The position numbers and the translations under genes were made by a program. Below are positions 11,433-26,500 of a stretch of 64,000 nucleotides of DNA, piece by piece. Location: the NCBI GenBank assembly GCA_951804985.1, contig OX638130.1, forward strand, positions 97,275,700 through 97,339,699. Direction: 5' to 3'. A model generated the notes under the pieces. The model did not search any database. It was not told where the DNA came from and worked only from the letters and a program-made list of their open reading frames with translations. How positions within the stretch are numbered: the first letter of the stretch is position 1; every line of letters begins with the position of its first letter. Origin of the DNA: Dryomyza anilis. Lineage: Eukaryota; Arthropoda; Insecta; Diptera; Dryomyzidae.

Positions 11433-12931
11433 ATAAAAAAAAAGATATATAAAAATATTATTGCTATTGTTATTTTGTTATTGTAAAGTGTTCTAAATAA
11501 TCAGATATTCTACAAATCATATATTAAAAATTTGATTTTTTTTGGTAAGAATTTTGATATTTGTTTTAAATTGTTAATACAAAAAAATATATATAAGAAT
11601 TTTCAATTGAAATTTTGTAGCATAGATACAACTTCAAATTAAGAAAGCACACAAAATATAAATTTCAGAACTACCATAGTTTCAGAGATATGAATACTTT
11701 ATTATGAAAAATGCACAGAAAAAACTATTGACATCATAATAAAACTTAAACGGGAAAGTCTCCCACTTTTTAAATTTTAAAAATATTATTATTTATTGAT
11801 GCGTATAATTTTGCCTACACATGGTAAAAATTTCAAATTGGTATTTGGGCTTGTTCTTAAGTTATGCATAAAAATGTTATACAAAGTTGAAACTTTTATT
11901 TTTATTTATAAATTATCAAATATCCAAAAAATTATTTGCGATCTTTGTTATGATCTGTATGATTTCTTACGCAGTTTTTTAATGATGCCTAAAATTTTGA
12001 GTTATTACGACAAAATTTAATTTAAGTGTTTTTTTTATCTCCTTTAGACTTTTTAGCAATTCGAATATTCTGTCTGATGTTTTGTTTGTATTCTATTGAG
12101 AATACATCGGATAATATTTTGAAATAAACCTATGGAATTTGGGTGGCTCTTACTGAAGTTATGACAACCCCTATATTGTTGCTGCAATCTGGCAGCGATT
12201 TCCGGGTTACAAGTCCCGAGTTCTCATACGCTTTCATGCTCATTTTTAACAAAGCATTTATTCAAAATATTAATACAAATATTATATCGTCGTTGTAGAA
12301 TAAATACATTTTTCTGAAAAACTTAATTTTCGAGTTTGTGGATTAAAAAAAAGTTATTGATGGATTTTTAAAATTGAAAAATCAACTAAAAGATTTACAT
12401 TTTTTTATCATGTGGTAAAAAAAGTGAGATCATCAATTAAAAATTGACAGATTTATAAAGTTTTTTGTAAATGAATATTTGGCATTCTGAAAATGTATTT
12501 GGTGACTTTTCGTACTACAACAACGATATATGAGTTGAAACGGTAAAAAACTAAAAAATCAAGTAGTGATTGAAATATTGTTTGTACACGACACAGGGCT
12601 GCAGTTATAAATTTCACATTTTCTGAACAGGGCCCATAAATTCGTTTGTATACAATAATTATTATAAATTCGTAAAAAACATTCATATTTCTCTTCACCT
12701 AAATTGAATTCGCTTTAAATGTCAAAATCAAACGAATGATAAATAAAATTATTTTTTCATTAACCCAAAATAATTTCTTAAATTTGCTTAAAAATGTTCG
12801 GCTTTAAATTGTTTTTATAAAACATTTTAGTAGGGGGATTTGGGTATAGTGGGAACAATTTGGAAAATCGCAACTCTTCAAATGTTTATGTTGTTGATAT
12901 CAATTTCAAATATTCCCTATGGAGTTTCCTT

Positions 12932-13536
12932 TTTATACCCTAAACTAAGAATGAAAGGGTATATTCAGTTTGGTACGCCGTTTGTACACCCAGAAGGAAG
13001 CATCTCCGTTATGGAAAAGTATATATATTCTTGATCAGCATGACCTCCTGAGTCGATTTAGCGATGTCCTTCTGTCTGTCTGCCTGTCTATCTGTTGAAA
13101 TCCATACTACTTAAACAATTGAAGAGTTAGATATATGAAACTCATAATTTAGATTACTTATATACCGCTGTATGTGAGAAAAAATTGGCAGATCGGTCCA
13201 TTGTGACCTGTGATCTGACCATTTATATTCAAATACCTCATACTAAATTTAAATCTACAGTTCAATTTTACTGTATACGTGCTAAGATAAACTTTTTTTG
13301 GTCAAATTGAAGTCATGCTCAAATACATAAAAATAATGTTTTCCGCCGATACGACTTGTGGTTCCCAAAAAAAAAATATCGAAATTCGGTACACCTACCC
13401 ATTTGTAAATATGGGTATCAAATGAATGGAAATTCTTCAGCGATTGAAAGTTTGTAGTTATTTTCGGGATTCGTATATCCTGATGACAGATATACCACTT
13501 TGAATGTTAACCACACATATGTGTAGGGTATTTATA
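12932..13536. repeat. Dispersed repeat with TATACCCT/AGGGTAT ends
   Basis: The segment opens TTTATACCCTAAAC and closes GTGTAGGGTATTTATA, so the ends are roughly inverted. It contains ATATATATTCTTGATCAGCA, a pyrimidine-rich stretch CTTCTGTCTGTCTGCCTG, and CCATTGTGACCTGTGATC. Similar TTCTTGAAC and TGTCCGTCTATCCGTTGAAA phrases occur at 3050-3110 and 3235-3300, so this is a multi-copy family. Sequences of this style are common dispersed repeats in calyptrate flies, from memory and not checked. It has no coding capacity. Confidence 0.6.
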
Positions 13537-13889
13537 GTCAGCTTAGACCGATAATTCTAACTATCATAATAACACCAAATTTAAAATTTCCCATGTAATC
13601 TAACTGGTTATTATTTAAATAACTTGAATAACATGAATTCGTACTGAACTCTATTTTTTTTTTTTGGTATTTGATATACTTTTCCAAATTCCTCAAAAGA
13701 ATATATTCGAAAATTCAATCCTCTACAGCGCGAAAATACAATATTGTATTGTAATGCCCCAAATAAATTACTTAATAAATATTTCTCACTTGAAGATGAT
13801 TTTTTCCTAAATAAAATTTTAAAAAGAGGTTTTTCCTCATCTTCGTCCGTGGGAGAGAGAAGATAGAATGCTGTAGAATTATAGGAATA

Positions 13890-14120
13890 GGGTGTGTGCG
13901 AGTTCGACTAAATTGCTGACAAAACTACATTTTTTCGGTAATGCTGCGTTTACTTTTTAATTTAGCAAATTTTCGAGCAAACTAAATTGTAAGACAACGA
14001 TCAGACATATGATAATCGATTTATTCGGGACTTTAACAATTTACGGTTACCGAATGGCGATCGAATTAAAACACGTACAATTTAGTTTAGTCCGAAATTT
14101 AGTCGAACTCGCACATACCC
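13890..14120. mobile_element. MITE with 25-bp terminal inverted repeats, copy 1
   Basis: The left end GGGTGTGTGCGAGTTCGACT and the right end AGTCGAACTCGCACATACCC are inverted copies that extend into AAATT on each side, about 25 bp with very few differences. The interior contains GATAATCGATTTATTCGGGA. A diverged, oppositely oriented relative lies at 46208-46442. No protein is encoded and the superfamily is uncertain. Confidence 0.75.
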
Positions 14121-14589
14121 TTAATGCAGATCGGCCGTTTGACTGATCTGTTTCATATTTCCATATAATAAAAACATCTGGATTATTTTGGAAAGAGTGG
14201 AAATAGAAAAGTTTTCTAAGAAATTCAAATTTTAACATATTGAGGCTTGCTTGCGGGAAGCGTAATATTTATTTGGACAAATATTTTTATTTATTATTAC
14301 TATTATTTTAGATTAGATATTTTCGAAATTCGAAGTGGACTGGCGTTTAATTGAAAATGCAATTAAAATGAAAAATTTACCTATCTTAATGTAAAAGAAA
14401 AGCAACACTGTTTTTCCCAAATACCCTGGCAACCCTGCTGTACCTGTGCACATTTAAATTTGGGTCTGGCAATGCTCCACGCATTATTTTTGCAAAGTTC
14501 AGTTCTTTTTTGAGTTATTTTTTGTTGAGACGCATTTTTGGCATAACTTTATTCAGCATTCAAAATTAATAAACGAAAAATAAAAACAA

Positions 14590-17500
14590 ATGGCTACTGG
14601 TAACATGCAAACATAAATATATTTTTAAGTTAAATTTTGATGGAAAATATGTGCATTTCATTATTTTAGGTCTTAAAATATGTCAATATGGCGAGCAGTG
14701 CTACAGAAAGAATCCGATACACTTTAAGGAATATTCGCATCCACACTGTAAGAATTGATTTAAAATTTTAAAATAAACTGAATTACTTAAAACAAAGAAA
14801 CACACACCACCTGTAGTGGATCAGATATATGCCAATGGGCTGGACCCTACAACAAGTGAATATGTAATACCAGATGAGTTTTCCATGTCCGCCGAGGTGA
14901 TTCAACAACAGTTACAATTGCTAGAGATGCTATTTCCGAAGGATAACAAACAGCAGAAGAAACATAGCGCTGCTGAGACAACACCCACTAAAGATGCCTC
15001 CGGTGGATATCGCCTAGGCAGTAGGGTGGGTTTTAATTGCATTTATTTTGCATAGTTTGAAGCTGATTTGTTTTTTTTTTTTAATTGCAGCAACAGGTAG
15101 TGGACAATGCAAAGCCTGTTGTCGAAGAAACAAAGGCTGCCGGTACAGCAACAGTTGCTGTGAGTAAATCTGCTTCCAGCTCGAAACGCAATTCGCCAGA
15201 AGCCAGCACATCTGCAGCAGCGCGTTCGGCAGGTGCTGCGACCACTGCTGCAGCAACAAAATCAAGTGATAGCTCAAATCTCAGTAAAAAGCCTAAAATC
15301 ACACGTGATATTAAGGACTATATTCCAGTGGTGCTGCCCAAGGGACAAATGGCCAAAAAATTGGAAAAAGCAGCGCCATACAATATGTTCTTGACTGCTA
15401 TCACCGATTGCAAGCCGACTCATCAGGAGCCACTGTCTGTGACGCTTCAGGGTAATTGAAAAATAATTGTTTTATATATATTTTTTATTTATTTTTAAGT
15501 TTTTGTTATATCTTTTAGAAATTTTGGATGAAAGCTTAGGCGAAATCGAGACAAGCGTACAGATTAACTTTATGGTCGATATAGGCTGGCTGCTGGGGCA
15601 CTATTATTTCGCGGGCATCATGTAAGTTTTGTTTTTTTTTTAAATAACATTTCATATTTTTCCTCGTATATGATATTGCAAAAAAAGTGTCAAATAGTTC
15701 TATCGAAATACGTGGATTGCATATGTTAAAAGTATTGACTATTCAAATATGTTATACTTACCGAAGATCATGAGGCGGAGTAATGGTTATTGTTTTTTTA
15801 TTATTAGATATGACATATTAAAAAAAGGATTGATCCAAATGTACCCATAAATAAAAGCACCAACATACAATGTACAATACATATGGCATGAATTTCCCTA
15901 TTATATATTTCTTTACAATGCTCTTGGACGGAACAGTGGCACTTTCCCAATTTCAAATGGAAATTCTAAATTTTATATGGAATTTTCTGAATTGCTCTTG
16001 TTTTAGACTTGCAACTGAAATTGAGAAAATTCCAAATGAAATCGAGATTTTTTTCATTTGAAATTGAGAAAATTAAAATTAAATCAGTGACTAAATCCGT
16101 TTGTGATATCTGTTCTGATTCCAAAATTTTATATAATTGCAAATTCCGGTACCGGTTTCAACCTAAAAAAAGTATAAGGGTTCCGAAACTGTAACGTTTT
16201 CCATTTGGGTACCAAGTCATCAAACGTTTTATATACCATCGGCGTAATATAATAAAAATATTAATTTCCAATGAAAAATATTAAATTTCTTTGTTTTCCA
16301 TTTTTATTTGAAAATGGAAAATCTTTATTTCATTTGGAATTTTCACAATTTCAATTGGGAAATTTCATTTTCATTTGGAATTTTTCCACATTCAAATGGA
16401 AAATCTCATTTTCATTTAAAATTTTCTTAATTTTCAATGGAAAATCTAAATTTCATTTGGAATTTTTCCACATTCAAATGGAAAATCTCATTTTCATTTA
16501 AAATTTTCTTAATTTTCAATGGAAAATCTAAAATTCATTTGGAATTTTCCCATTTTCAAATGAAAAATCTAAATTTAATTTGGAATTTTTTTAATTTCAA
16601 ATGGAAAATTTCAATTTCATTTATCCAATTTTAAATGTAACAACATCTTAATTTAATTTGGAATTTTTTCAATTTAAAATGGAAAAGTCTCAATTTCATT
16701 TAGAATTTTCTCAATATCAGATGGAATATTCTAATTTCTTTTGAAAATTTCCCAATTTTAAATGGAAAATCTAAATTTCATTTAGAATTTTACCAATTTT
16801 AAATGGAAATTCTTTATTTCATTTGGATTTTCTCAATTGAAATCGAAAAATCTCTATTTGATTTCAAATTTTTTCAACTTAAATTAAAAACTAAATTTTA
16901 TAAGGAATTGTGTGATACATATAATCGTTATATCTCGTTAATTCTTACAGCACAATTAGACCACATTTGTGTTAACATAATTTTATTTAAATTTTCTCAT
17001 TTTGTATAATAATTTGATGTACAAGACCTTTAGAACAGAAAAACGATTAATCTTGATCAATAAAAAGCCGTATCAATTTAATGGTTGTCCAAAAAGTCTC
17101 CCCTCTACAATCGTTTTAGGTTTCCAATCGTTGAAAACATCCCAACACAGCTAAATCTGAAATTAGATAAAAACAAAAAATTAATTCAAATGTTGAATTT
17201 TTAAATTAAAAATGTAGCATTTACAAAAGAACTAAATTACATTTACTATTTAAACAGCGAACGACAAACATCTTTAAAAAGCAATTAAACCAAAACCTGT
17301 AATTTCTTCCTGTTCAAGGAACACACCGCTTCTTGTGCTCTACGGCGATGAGACGCCTGAGCTTAAAACCATCTCACAACATCAACCTGCCGTCACCGCC
17401 ATCAAGGTGAATATGCCGACACCTTTTTCCACGTCTCACACCAAAATGATGCTGCTCGGCTACAAAGATGGTTCAATGCGTGTCGTTATCTCGACGGCAA

Positions 17501-20500
17501 ATCTGTACGAAGACGATTGGCACAATCGCACACAAGGCATCTGGATCAGTCCGCAAATGCCTGCCATGCCAGAGGATGCGGATACGGGTGCAGGCGAAAG
17601 CCCCACAGGATTTCGACATGATCTGATGTCGTATTTGGCCGAGTATAAAATTTCAAAATTACAGCCATGGATTGCGCGCATACGTAAATCGGACTTTAGC
17701 AGTGTCAAGTAAGTCTAAAACTGTTTAATTGTCTCAATATTCAAATAAAGCAATATTTTATAGTATTTTATATTCATTTATTAAAGTAATAACATTATTT
17801 CGTTTATATTTAATTCAACAATTAATCTTTTTGCATTTACAGCGTCTTCTTTATTGGCTCCGTGCCTGGCGGTTTTCGCGAAGGTGCCCGCTGGGGTCAT
17901 GCCCGCCTCGCCGCTCTGCTGTCGAAGCACGCCACTGCCATCGACGAACAAGTGCCTGTTGTCTGTCAGAGTTCGAGCATTGGCAGCCTTGGTGCAAATG
18001 TACAGACCTGGATACAGCAGGACATACTCAACAGCATGCGCAAAGATTCGCAGCCACTGGGCGTCCGCAAATTGCCTCCGTTTCGCATGATTTACCCCAG
18101 CTATAACAACGTTAAAAGCAGCCACGATGATCTGCTGGGTGGCGGCTGTCTGCCCTACAGCAAGAACACCAACGACAAGCAGCCGTGGCTACGTTCGTAT
18201 CTGCATCAGTGGAAGTCGAAGCTGCGCTTTCGCTCGCAGGCTATGCCGCACATTAAGACCTACACCCGCTACGATGTGGACAAGCGTTCTGTCTACTGGT
18301 TCGTGCTGACATCAGCCAACTTGTCAAAGGCCGCATGGGGCTCATTCAACAAGAACGCGAATATATCGCCGTGTTTGCGCATTGCAAACTACGAGGCGGG
18401 TGTTCTGTTTGTTCCTCGTTTTGTGGTAAGTCAAATCAATTTGATATTTATTATTTATTACCCATAATACCGCAAAATTGACTAGAAATATTTATGCATA
18501 ATATTTCTAGCTGGGATATACCCAGCCTAGCAACTAGCCAGTCATATTTTGGATCCCAGCCAGCAATACAAAGATCCCAGTCAATAGGCTAGATCCCAGC
18601 CAGGAATCCGGCCAGCAATATTACTAGATCACAGCCAGGAATATTACTGGCTAGATCCCAGCCAGGAATATTACTGGCTAGATCCCAGCCAGGAATATTA
18701 CTGGCTAGATCCGAGCCAGGAATATTACTGGCTAGATCCCAGCCAGGAATATTACTGGCTAGATCCCATCCAGGAATATTACTGGCTAGATCCCAGCCAA
18801 CAATACTACTGGCTTACTGGCTAGATCCCAGGCAGCAATATTACTGCCTACTTCCCAGCCAGGAATATTACTGGATAGATCCCAGCCAGCAATATTACTG
18901 GCTAGATCCCTGTCAGCAATATTACTGGCTAGATCCCCGCCAGGCATATTACTGGCTAGATACCAGCCAGGAATATTTACTGGCTAGATCCGAGCCATGA
19001 AAATTATTACTGGCTAGATCCCAGTCAGCATTATTGCAGGCTAGCTGCCAGCCAGGAATATTACTGGCTAGACCCCAGCAGGAATATTGCTGGCTAGATC
19101 CCAGTCAGGAATATTAACTGGCTACATCCGAGCCAGGAATATTACTGGCTAGATCCCAGCCAGCAATATTACTGGCTAGATCCCAGCCAGGAATATTTAC
19201 TGGCTAGATCCGAGCCAGGAAAATTACTGGCTAGATCCCAGCCAGCAATATTACTTGCTAGATCCCAGCCTTTAATATTACTGGCTAGAGCCCAGCCAGG
19301 AATATTACCGGCTAGATCCTAGCCAGGAATATTACTGGCTAGATCCCAGCCAGGAATATTACTGGCTAGAACCCAGCCAGAAATATTACTGGCTAGATCC
19401 CAGCCAGGAATATTACTGCCTACTTCCCAGCCAGGAATATTACTGGATAGATCCCAGCCAGCAATATTACTGGCTAGATCCTTGTCAGCAATATTACTGG
19501 CTAGATCCCCGCCAGGCATATTACTGGCTAGATACCAGCCAAGAATATTTACTGGCTAGATCCCAGCTAGCAATATTATTGGCTAGATCCAGCCAGGAAT
19601 ATTACTGGCTAGATCATAGCCAGGAATATTACTGGCTAAATCCCAGCCAGGAATATAACTGACTAGATCCCAACCAGGAATATTACTGGCTAGATCCCAG
19701 CCAGGAATATTACTGGCTATATTCCAGTCAGGAATATTTACTGGCTAGATCCGAGCCAGGGAAATTATTACTAGCTAGATCCCAGTCAGCAGAATATTAC
19801 TGACTCGATCGCAGCCAGGAATATTTACTGGCTAGATCCGAGCCAGGAAAATTACTGGCTAGATCCCAGCCAGCAATATTACTTGCTAGATCCCAGCCTT
19901 TAATATTACTGGCTAGAGCCCAGCCAGGAATATTACCGGCTAGATCCTAGCCAGGAATATTACTGGCTAGATCCCAGCCAGGAATATTACTGGCTAGAAC
20001 CCAGCCAGAAATATTACTGGCTAGATCACAGCCAGGAATATTACTGGCTAAATCCCAGCCAGGAATATAACTGACTAGATCCCAACCAGGAATATTACTG
20101 GCTAGATCCCAGCCGGGAACATTACTGGCTATATCCCAGTCAGGAATATTTACTGGCTAGATCCGAGCCAGGGAAATTATTACTAGCTAGATCCCAGTCA
20201 GCATTATTGCAGGCTAAATGCCAGCCTGGAATATTACTGACTCGATCGCAGCCAGGAATATTTACTGGCTAGATCCGAGCCAGGAAAATTACTGGCTAGA
20301 TCCCAGTCAGCATTATTGCAGGCTAGATCCCAGCCAGCAATATTACTGCCTACATCCCAGCCAGGCATATTACTGGCTAGATCCCAGCCAGCAATATTAT
20401 TGGCTAGATCCCCGCCAGGAATATTACTGGCTAGAACTCAGCTAGGAATATTACTGGCTAGATTCCAACCAGGAATATTACTGGCTAGATCGCAGCCAGC

Positions 20501-23500
20501 AATATTACCGGCTAGATCCCAGCCAGGAATATTACTGGCTAGATCCCAGCCAGGAATATTACTGGCTAGACCCCAGCCAGGAATATTACTGGCTAGAACC
20601 CAGCCAGAAATATTACTGGCTAGATCCCAACCAGGAATATTACTGCCTACTTCCCAGCCAGGAATATTACTGGATAGATCCCAGCCAGCAATATTACTGG
20701 CTAGATCCTTGTCAGCAATATTACTGGCTAGATCCCCGCCAGGCATATTACTGGCTAGATACCAGCCAGGAATATTTACTGGCTAGATCTCAGCTAGCAA
20801 TATTATTGGCTAGATCCAGCCAGGAATATTACTGGCTAGATCACAGCCAGGAATATTACTGGCTATATCCCAGTCAGCATTATTGCAGGCTAAATGCCAG
20901 CCTGGAATATTACTGACTCGATCGCAGCCAGCAATATTACTGGTTAGATCCTGACTGGATCCCAGCCAGGAATATTACTGGCTAGATCACAGCCAGGAAT
21001 ATTACTGGCTAAATCCCAGCCAGGAATATAACTGACTAGATCCCAACCAGGAATATTACTGGCTAGATCCCAGCCAGGAATAACCCAGCCAGCAATAACC
21101 CAGCCAGCAATAACCCAGCCAGCAATAACCCAGCCAGCAATATTACCGGCTAGATCCCATCCAGGAATATTACTGGCTAGATCCCAGCCAGCAATATTAC
21201 TGGCTAGATCCCAGCCAATATTATTATTAGCTAGATCCCAGTCAGCATTATTGCAGGCTAGCTGCCTGATATATTACTGGATAAATCCCAGCCAGGAATA
21301 TTACTGTCTAGATCCTTGTCAGCAATATTACTGGCTAGATCCCCGCCAGGCATATTACTGGCTAGATACCAGCCAGGAATATTTACTGGCTAGATCCCAG
21401 CTAGCAATATTATTGGCTAGATCCAGCCAGGAATATTACTGGCTAGATCACAGCCAGGAATATTACTGGCTATATCCCAGTCAGGAATATTTAATGGCTG
21501 CATCCGAGCCAGGGAAATTATTACTAGCTAGATCCCAGTCAGCATTATTGCAGGCTAAATGCCAGCCTGGAATATTACTGACTCGATCGCAGCCAGCAAT
21601 ATTACTGGTTAGATCCTGACTGGATCCCAGCCAGGAATATTACTGACTAGATCCCAACCAGGAATATTACTGGCTAGATCCCAGCCAGGAATATTACTGG
21701 CTAGATGCCAGCCAGCAATAACCCAGCCAGCAATAACCCAGCCAGCAATATTACCGGCTAGATCCCATCCAGGAATATTACTGGCTAGATCCCAGCCAGC
21801 AATATTACTGGCTAGATCCCAGCCAATATTATTATTAGCTAGATCCCAGTCAGCATTATTGCAGGCTAGCTGCCTGATATATTACTGGATAAATCCCAGC
21901 CAGGAATATTACTGGCTGGATCCCAGCCAGGATTATCACTGGCTAGATCCCAGCCAGCAATACTACTGGCTAGATCCCAGCCAGGAATATTGCCGGCTAG
22001 ATCCCAGCCAGGAATATTACTGGCTAGATCCCAGCCAGGAATATCACTGGCTAGATCCCAGCCAGGAATATCACTGGCTAGATCCCAGCCAGGAATATCA
22101 CTGGCTAGATCCCAGCCAGGAATATTGCCGGCTAGATCCCAGCCAGGAATATTACTGGCTAGATCCCAGCCAGCAATACTACTGGCTAGATCCCAGCCAG
22201 GAAAATTACTGGCTAGATCCCAGCCAGCAATATTACTGGCTGGATCCCAGCCAGGATTATCACTGGCTAGATCCCAGCCAGCAATACTACTGGCTAGATC
22301 CCAGCCAGGAATATTGCCGGCTAGATCCCAGCCAGGAATATTACTGGCTAGATCCCAGCCAGGAATATCACTGGCTAGATCCCAGCCAGGAATATCACTG
22401 GCTAGATCCCAGCCAGGAATATCACTGGCTAGATCCCAGCCATCAATATTACCAGCTAGATCCCAATATTACTGGAATATTACTGGCTAGATCCCCGCCA
22501 GGCATATTACTGGCTAGATCCCAGCCAGCAATATTACTGGCTAGATCCCAGCCAATATTATTATTAGCTAGATCCCAGTCAGCATTATTGCAGGCTAGCT
22601 GCCTGATATATTACTGCCTAGATACCAGCCAGCAATATTACTGGCTAGATGCCAGCCAGCAATAACCCAGCCAGCAATATTACTGGCTAGATTCCAACCA
22701 GAAATATTACTGGCTAAATCCCAGCCAGCAATATTACTGGCTAGATCCCAGCCAGGAATATTACTGGCTAGATCCCAGCCAGGAATATTACTGGCTAGAT
22801 TCCAGCCAGCAATATTACTGCCTGGATCCCAGCCAGGAATATTACTGGCTAGATTCCAGCCAGCAATATTACTGGCTAGATCCCAGCCAGGAATATTGCC
22901 GGCGAGATCCCAGCCAGGAATATTACTGGCTAGATCCCAGCCAGGAATATCACTGGCTAGATCCCAGCCAGGAATATTACTGGCTAGATCCCAGTCAGCA
23001 ATATTACCGGCTAGATCCCAGCCAGCAATACTACTGGCTAGATCCCAGCCAGGATTATCACTGGCTAGATCCCAGCCAGCAATATTACTGGCTAGATCCC
23101 AGCCAGGAATATTACTGGGTAGATATCCCTGCCGGGAATATTACTGGCAAGATCCCAGCCAGCAATATTACTGGCTGGATCCCAGCCAGGAATATTACTG
23201 GCTAGATTCCAGACAGCAATATTACTGGCTGGATCCCAGCCAGGAATATTACTGGCTAGATTCCAGCCAGCAATATTACTGGCTAGATCCCAGCCAGGAA
23301 TATTGCCGGCTAGATCCCAGCCAGGAATATTAATGGCTAGATCCCAGCCAGGAATATCACTGGCTAGATCGCAATCAGGAATATCACTGGCTAGATCCCA
23401 GCCAGCAATATTACTGGCTAGATCCCAGCCAGGAATATCACTGGCTAGATCCCAGCCAGGAATATCTCTGGCTAGATCTCAGCCAGGAATATTACTGGCT

Positions 23501-26500
23501 AGATCCCAGCCAGGAATATCACTGGCTAGATCCCAGCTATATTCCAGTCAGGAATATTTACTGGCTAGATCCGAGCCAGGGAAATTATTACTAGCTAGAT
23601 CCCAGTCAGCATTATTGCAGGCTAAATGCCAGCCTGGAATATTACTGACTCGATCGCAGCCAGCAATATTACTGGTTAGATCCCAGACAGCAATATTACT
23701 GGCTAGATGCTAGCCAGCAATAACCCAGCCAGCAATATTACGGGCTAGATCCCTGCCAGCAATATTACTGCCTACTTCCCAGCCAGGAATATTACTGACT
23801 CGATCGCAGCCAGCAATATTACTGGTTAGATCCCAGCCAGCAATATTACTGGCTATATTCCAACCAGGAATATTTACTGGCTAGATCCGAGCCAGGGAAA
23901 TTATTACTAGCTAGATCCCAGTCAGCAGAATATTACTGACTCGATCGCAGCCAGGAATATTTACTGGCTAGATCCGAGCCAGGAAAATTACTGGCTAGAT
24001 CCCAGCCAGCAATATTACTTGCTAGATCCCAGCCTTTAATATTACTGGCTAGAGCCCAGCCAGGAATATTACCGGCTAGATCCTAGCCAGGAATATTACT
24101 GGCTAGATCCCAGCCAGGAATATTACTGGCTAGAACCCAGCCAGAAATATTACTGGCTAGATCCCAACCAGGAATATTACTGCCTACTTCCCAGCCAGGA
24201 ATATTACTGGATAGATCCCAGCCAGCAATATTACTGGGTAGATCCTTGTCAGCAATATTACTGGCTAGATCCCCGCCAGGCATATTACTGGCTAGATACC
24301 AGCCAGGAATATTTACTGGCTAGATCCCAGCTAGCAATATTATTGGCTAGATCCAGCCAGGAATATTACTGGCTAGATCACAGCCAGGAATATTACTGGC
24401 TAAATCCCAGCCAGGAATATAACTGACTAGATCCCAGCCAGGAATATTGCCGGCTAGATCCCAGCCAGGAATATTAATGGCTAGATCCCAGCCAGGAATA
24501 TCACTGGCTAGATCGCAATCAGGAATATCACTGGCTAGATCCCAGCCAGCAATATTACTGGCTAGATCCCAGCCAGGAATATCACTGGCTAGATCCCAGC
24601 CAGGAATATCTCTGGCTAGATCTCAGCCAGGAATATTACTGGCTAGATCCCAGCCAGGAATATCACTGGCTAGATCCCAGCTATATTCCAGTCAGGAATA
24701 TTTACTGGCTAGATCCGAGCCAGGGAAATTATTACTAGCTAGATCCCAGTCAGCATTATTGCAGGCTAAATGCCAGCCTGGAATATTACTGACTCGATCG
24801 CAGCCAGCAATATTACTGGTTAGATCCCAGCCAGCAATATTACTGGCTAGATGCTAGCCAGCAATAACCCAGCCAGCAATATTACGGGCTAGATCCCTGC
24901 CAGCAATATTACTGCCTACTTCCCAGCCAGGAATATTACTGACTCGATCGCAGCCAGCAATATTACTGGTTAGATCCTGACTGGATCCCAGCCAGGCATA
25001 TTACTGGCTAGATCACAGCCAGGAATATTACTGGCTAAATCCCAGCCAGGAATATAACTGACTAGATCCCAACCAGGAATATTACTGGCTAGATCCCAGC
25101 CAGGAATATTACTGGCTAGATGCCAGCCAGCAATAACCCAGCCAGCAATAACCCAGCCAGCATTATTACCGGCTAGATCCCATCCAGGAATATTACTGGC
25201 TAGATCCCAGCCAGCAATATTACTGGCTAGATCCCAGCCAATATTATTATTAGCTAGATCCCAGTCAGCATTATTGCAGGCTAGCTGCCTGATATATTAC
25301 TGCCTAGATACCAGCCAGCAATATTACTGGCTAGATTCCAACCAGAAATATTACTGGATAAATCCCAGCCAGGAATATTACTGTCTAGATCCCAGCCAGC
25401 AATATTACTGGCTGGATCCCAGCCAGGATTATCACTGGCTAGATCCCAGCCAGCAATATTACTGGCTAGATCCCAGCCAGGAATATTGCCGGCTAGATCC
25501 CAGCCAGGAATATTACTGGCTAGATCCCAGCCAGGAATATCACTGGCTAGATCCCAGCCAGGAATATCACTGGCTAGATCCCAGCCATCAATATTACCAG
25601 CTAGATCCCAATATTACTGGAATATTACTGGCTAGATCCCCGCCAGGCATATTACTGGCTAGATCCCAGCCAGCAATATTACTGGCTAGATGCCAGCCAG
25701 GAATATTACTGGCTAGATCCCAGCCAGGAATATTACTGGCTAGATTCCAGCCAGCAATATTACTGCCTGGCTCCCAGCCAGGAATATTACTGGCTAGATT
25801 CCAGCCAGCAATATTACTGGCTAGATCCCAGCCGGAATATTACTGGCTAGATCCCAGCCAGGAATATTACTGGCTAGATCCCAGCCAGGAATATCACTGT
25901 CTAGATCCCAGCCAGGAATATTACTGGCTAGATCCCAGCCAGCAATATTACCGGCTAGATCCCAGCCAGCAATACTACTGGCTAGATCCCAGCCAGGATT
26001 ATCACTGGCTAGATCCCAGCCAGCAATATTACTGGCTAGATCCCAGCCAGGAATATTACTGGGTAGATATCCCTGCCGGGAATATTACTGGCAAGATCCC
26101 AGCCAGCAATATTACTGGCTGGATCCCAGCCAGGAATATTACTGGCTAGATCCCAGCCAGGAATATTACTGGCTAGATTCCAGCCAGCAATATTAATGGC
26201 TGGATCCCAGCCAGGAATATTACTGGCTAGATTCCAGCCAGCAATATTACTGGCTAGATCCCAGCCAGGAATATTGCCGGCTAGATCCCAGCCAGGAATA
26301 TTACTGGCTAGATCCCAGCCAGGAAAATCACTGGCTAAATCCCAGCCAGGAATATCACTGGCTAGATCCCAGCCAGCAATATTACTGGCTAGATCCCAGC
26401 CAGGAATATTTACTGGATAGATCCCAGCTAGGAATCTCACTGGCTAGATCCCAGCCAGGAATATCACTGGCTAGATCCCAGCCAGGAATATCTCTGGCTA

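Larger units (their letters stand above)
11198..14589. other. Taf5-Tdp1 intergenic region
   Basis: 3.4 kb without a supportable gene. It contains a Taf5 poly(A) signal at 11427-11432, a dispersed repeat at 12932-13536, an inverted-repeat element at 13890-14120 and otherwise AT-rich unique DNA. The Tdp1 promoter must lie towards the right end. The ORFs at 11796-12020, 12453-12698 and 14047-14238 show nothing recognisable. Confidence 0.6.

Noticed and set aside
12165..12240. tRNA-like segment (CCGGGTTACAAGTCCCG)
   Set aside because: A box-B-like stem is present but no matching box A or acceptor stem could be found.
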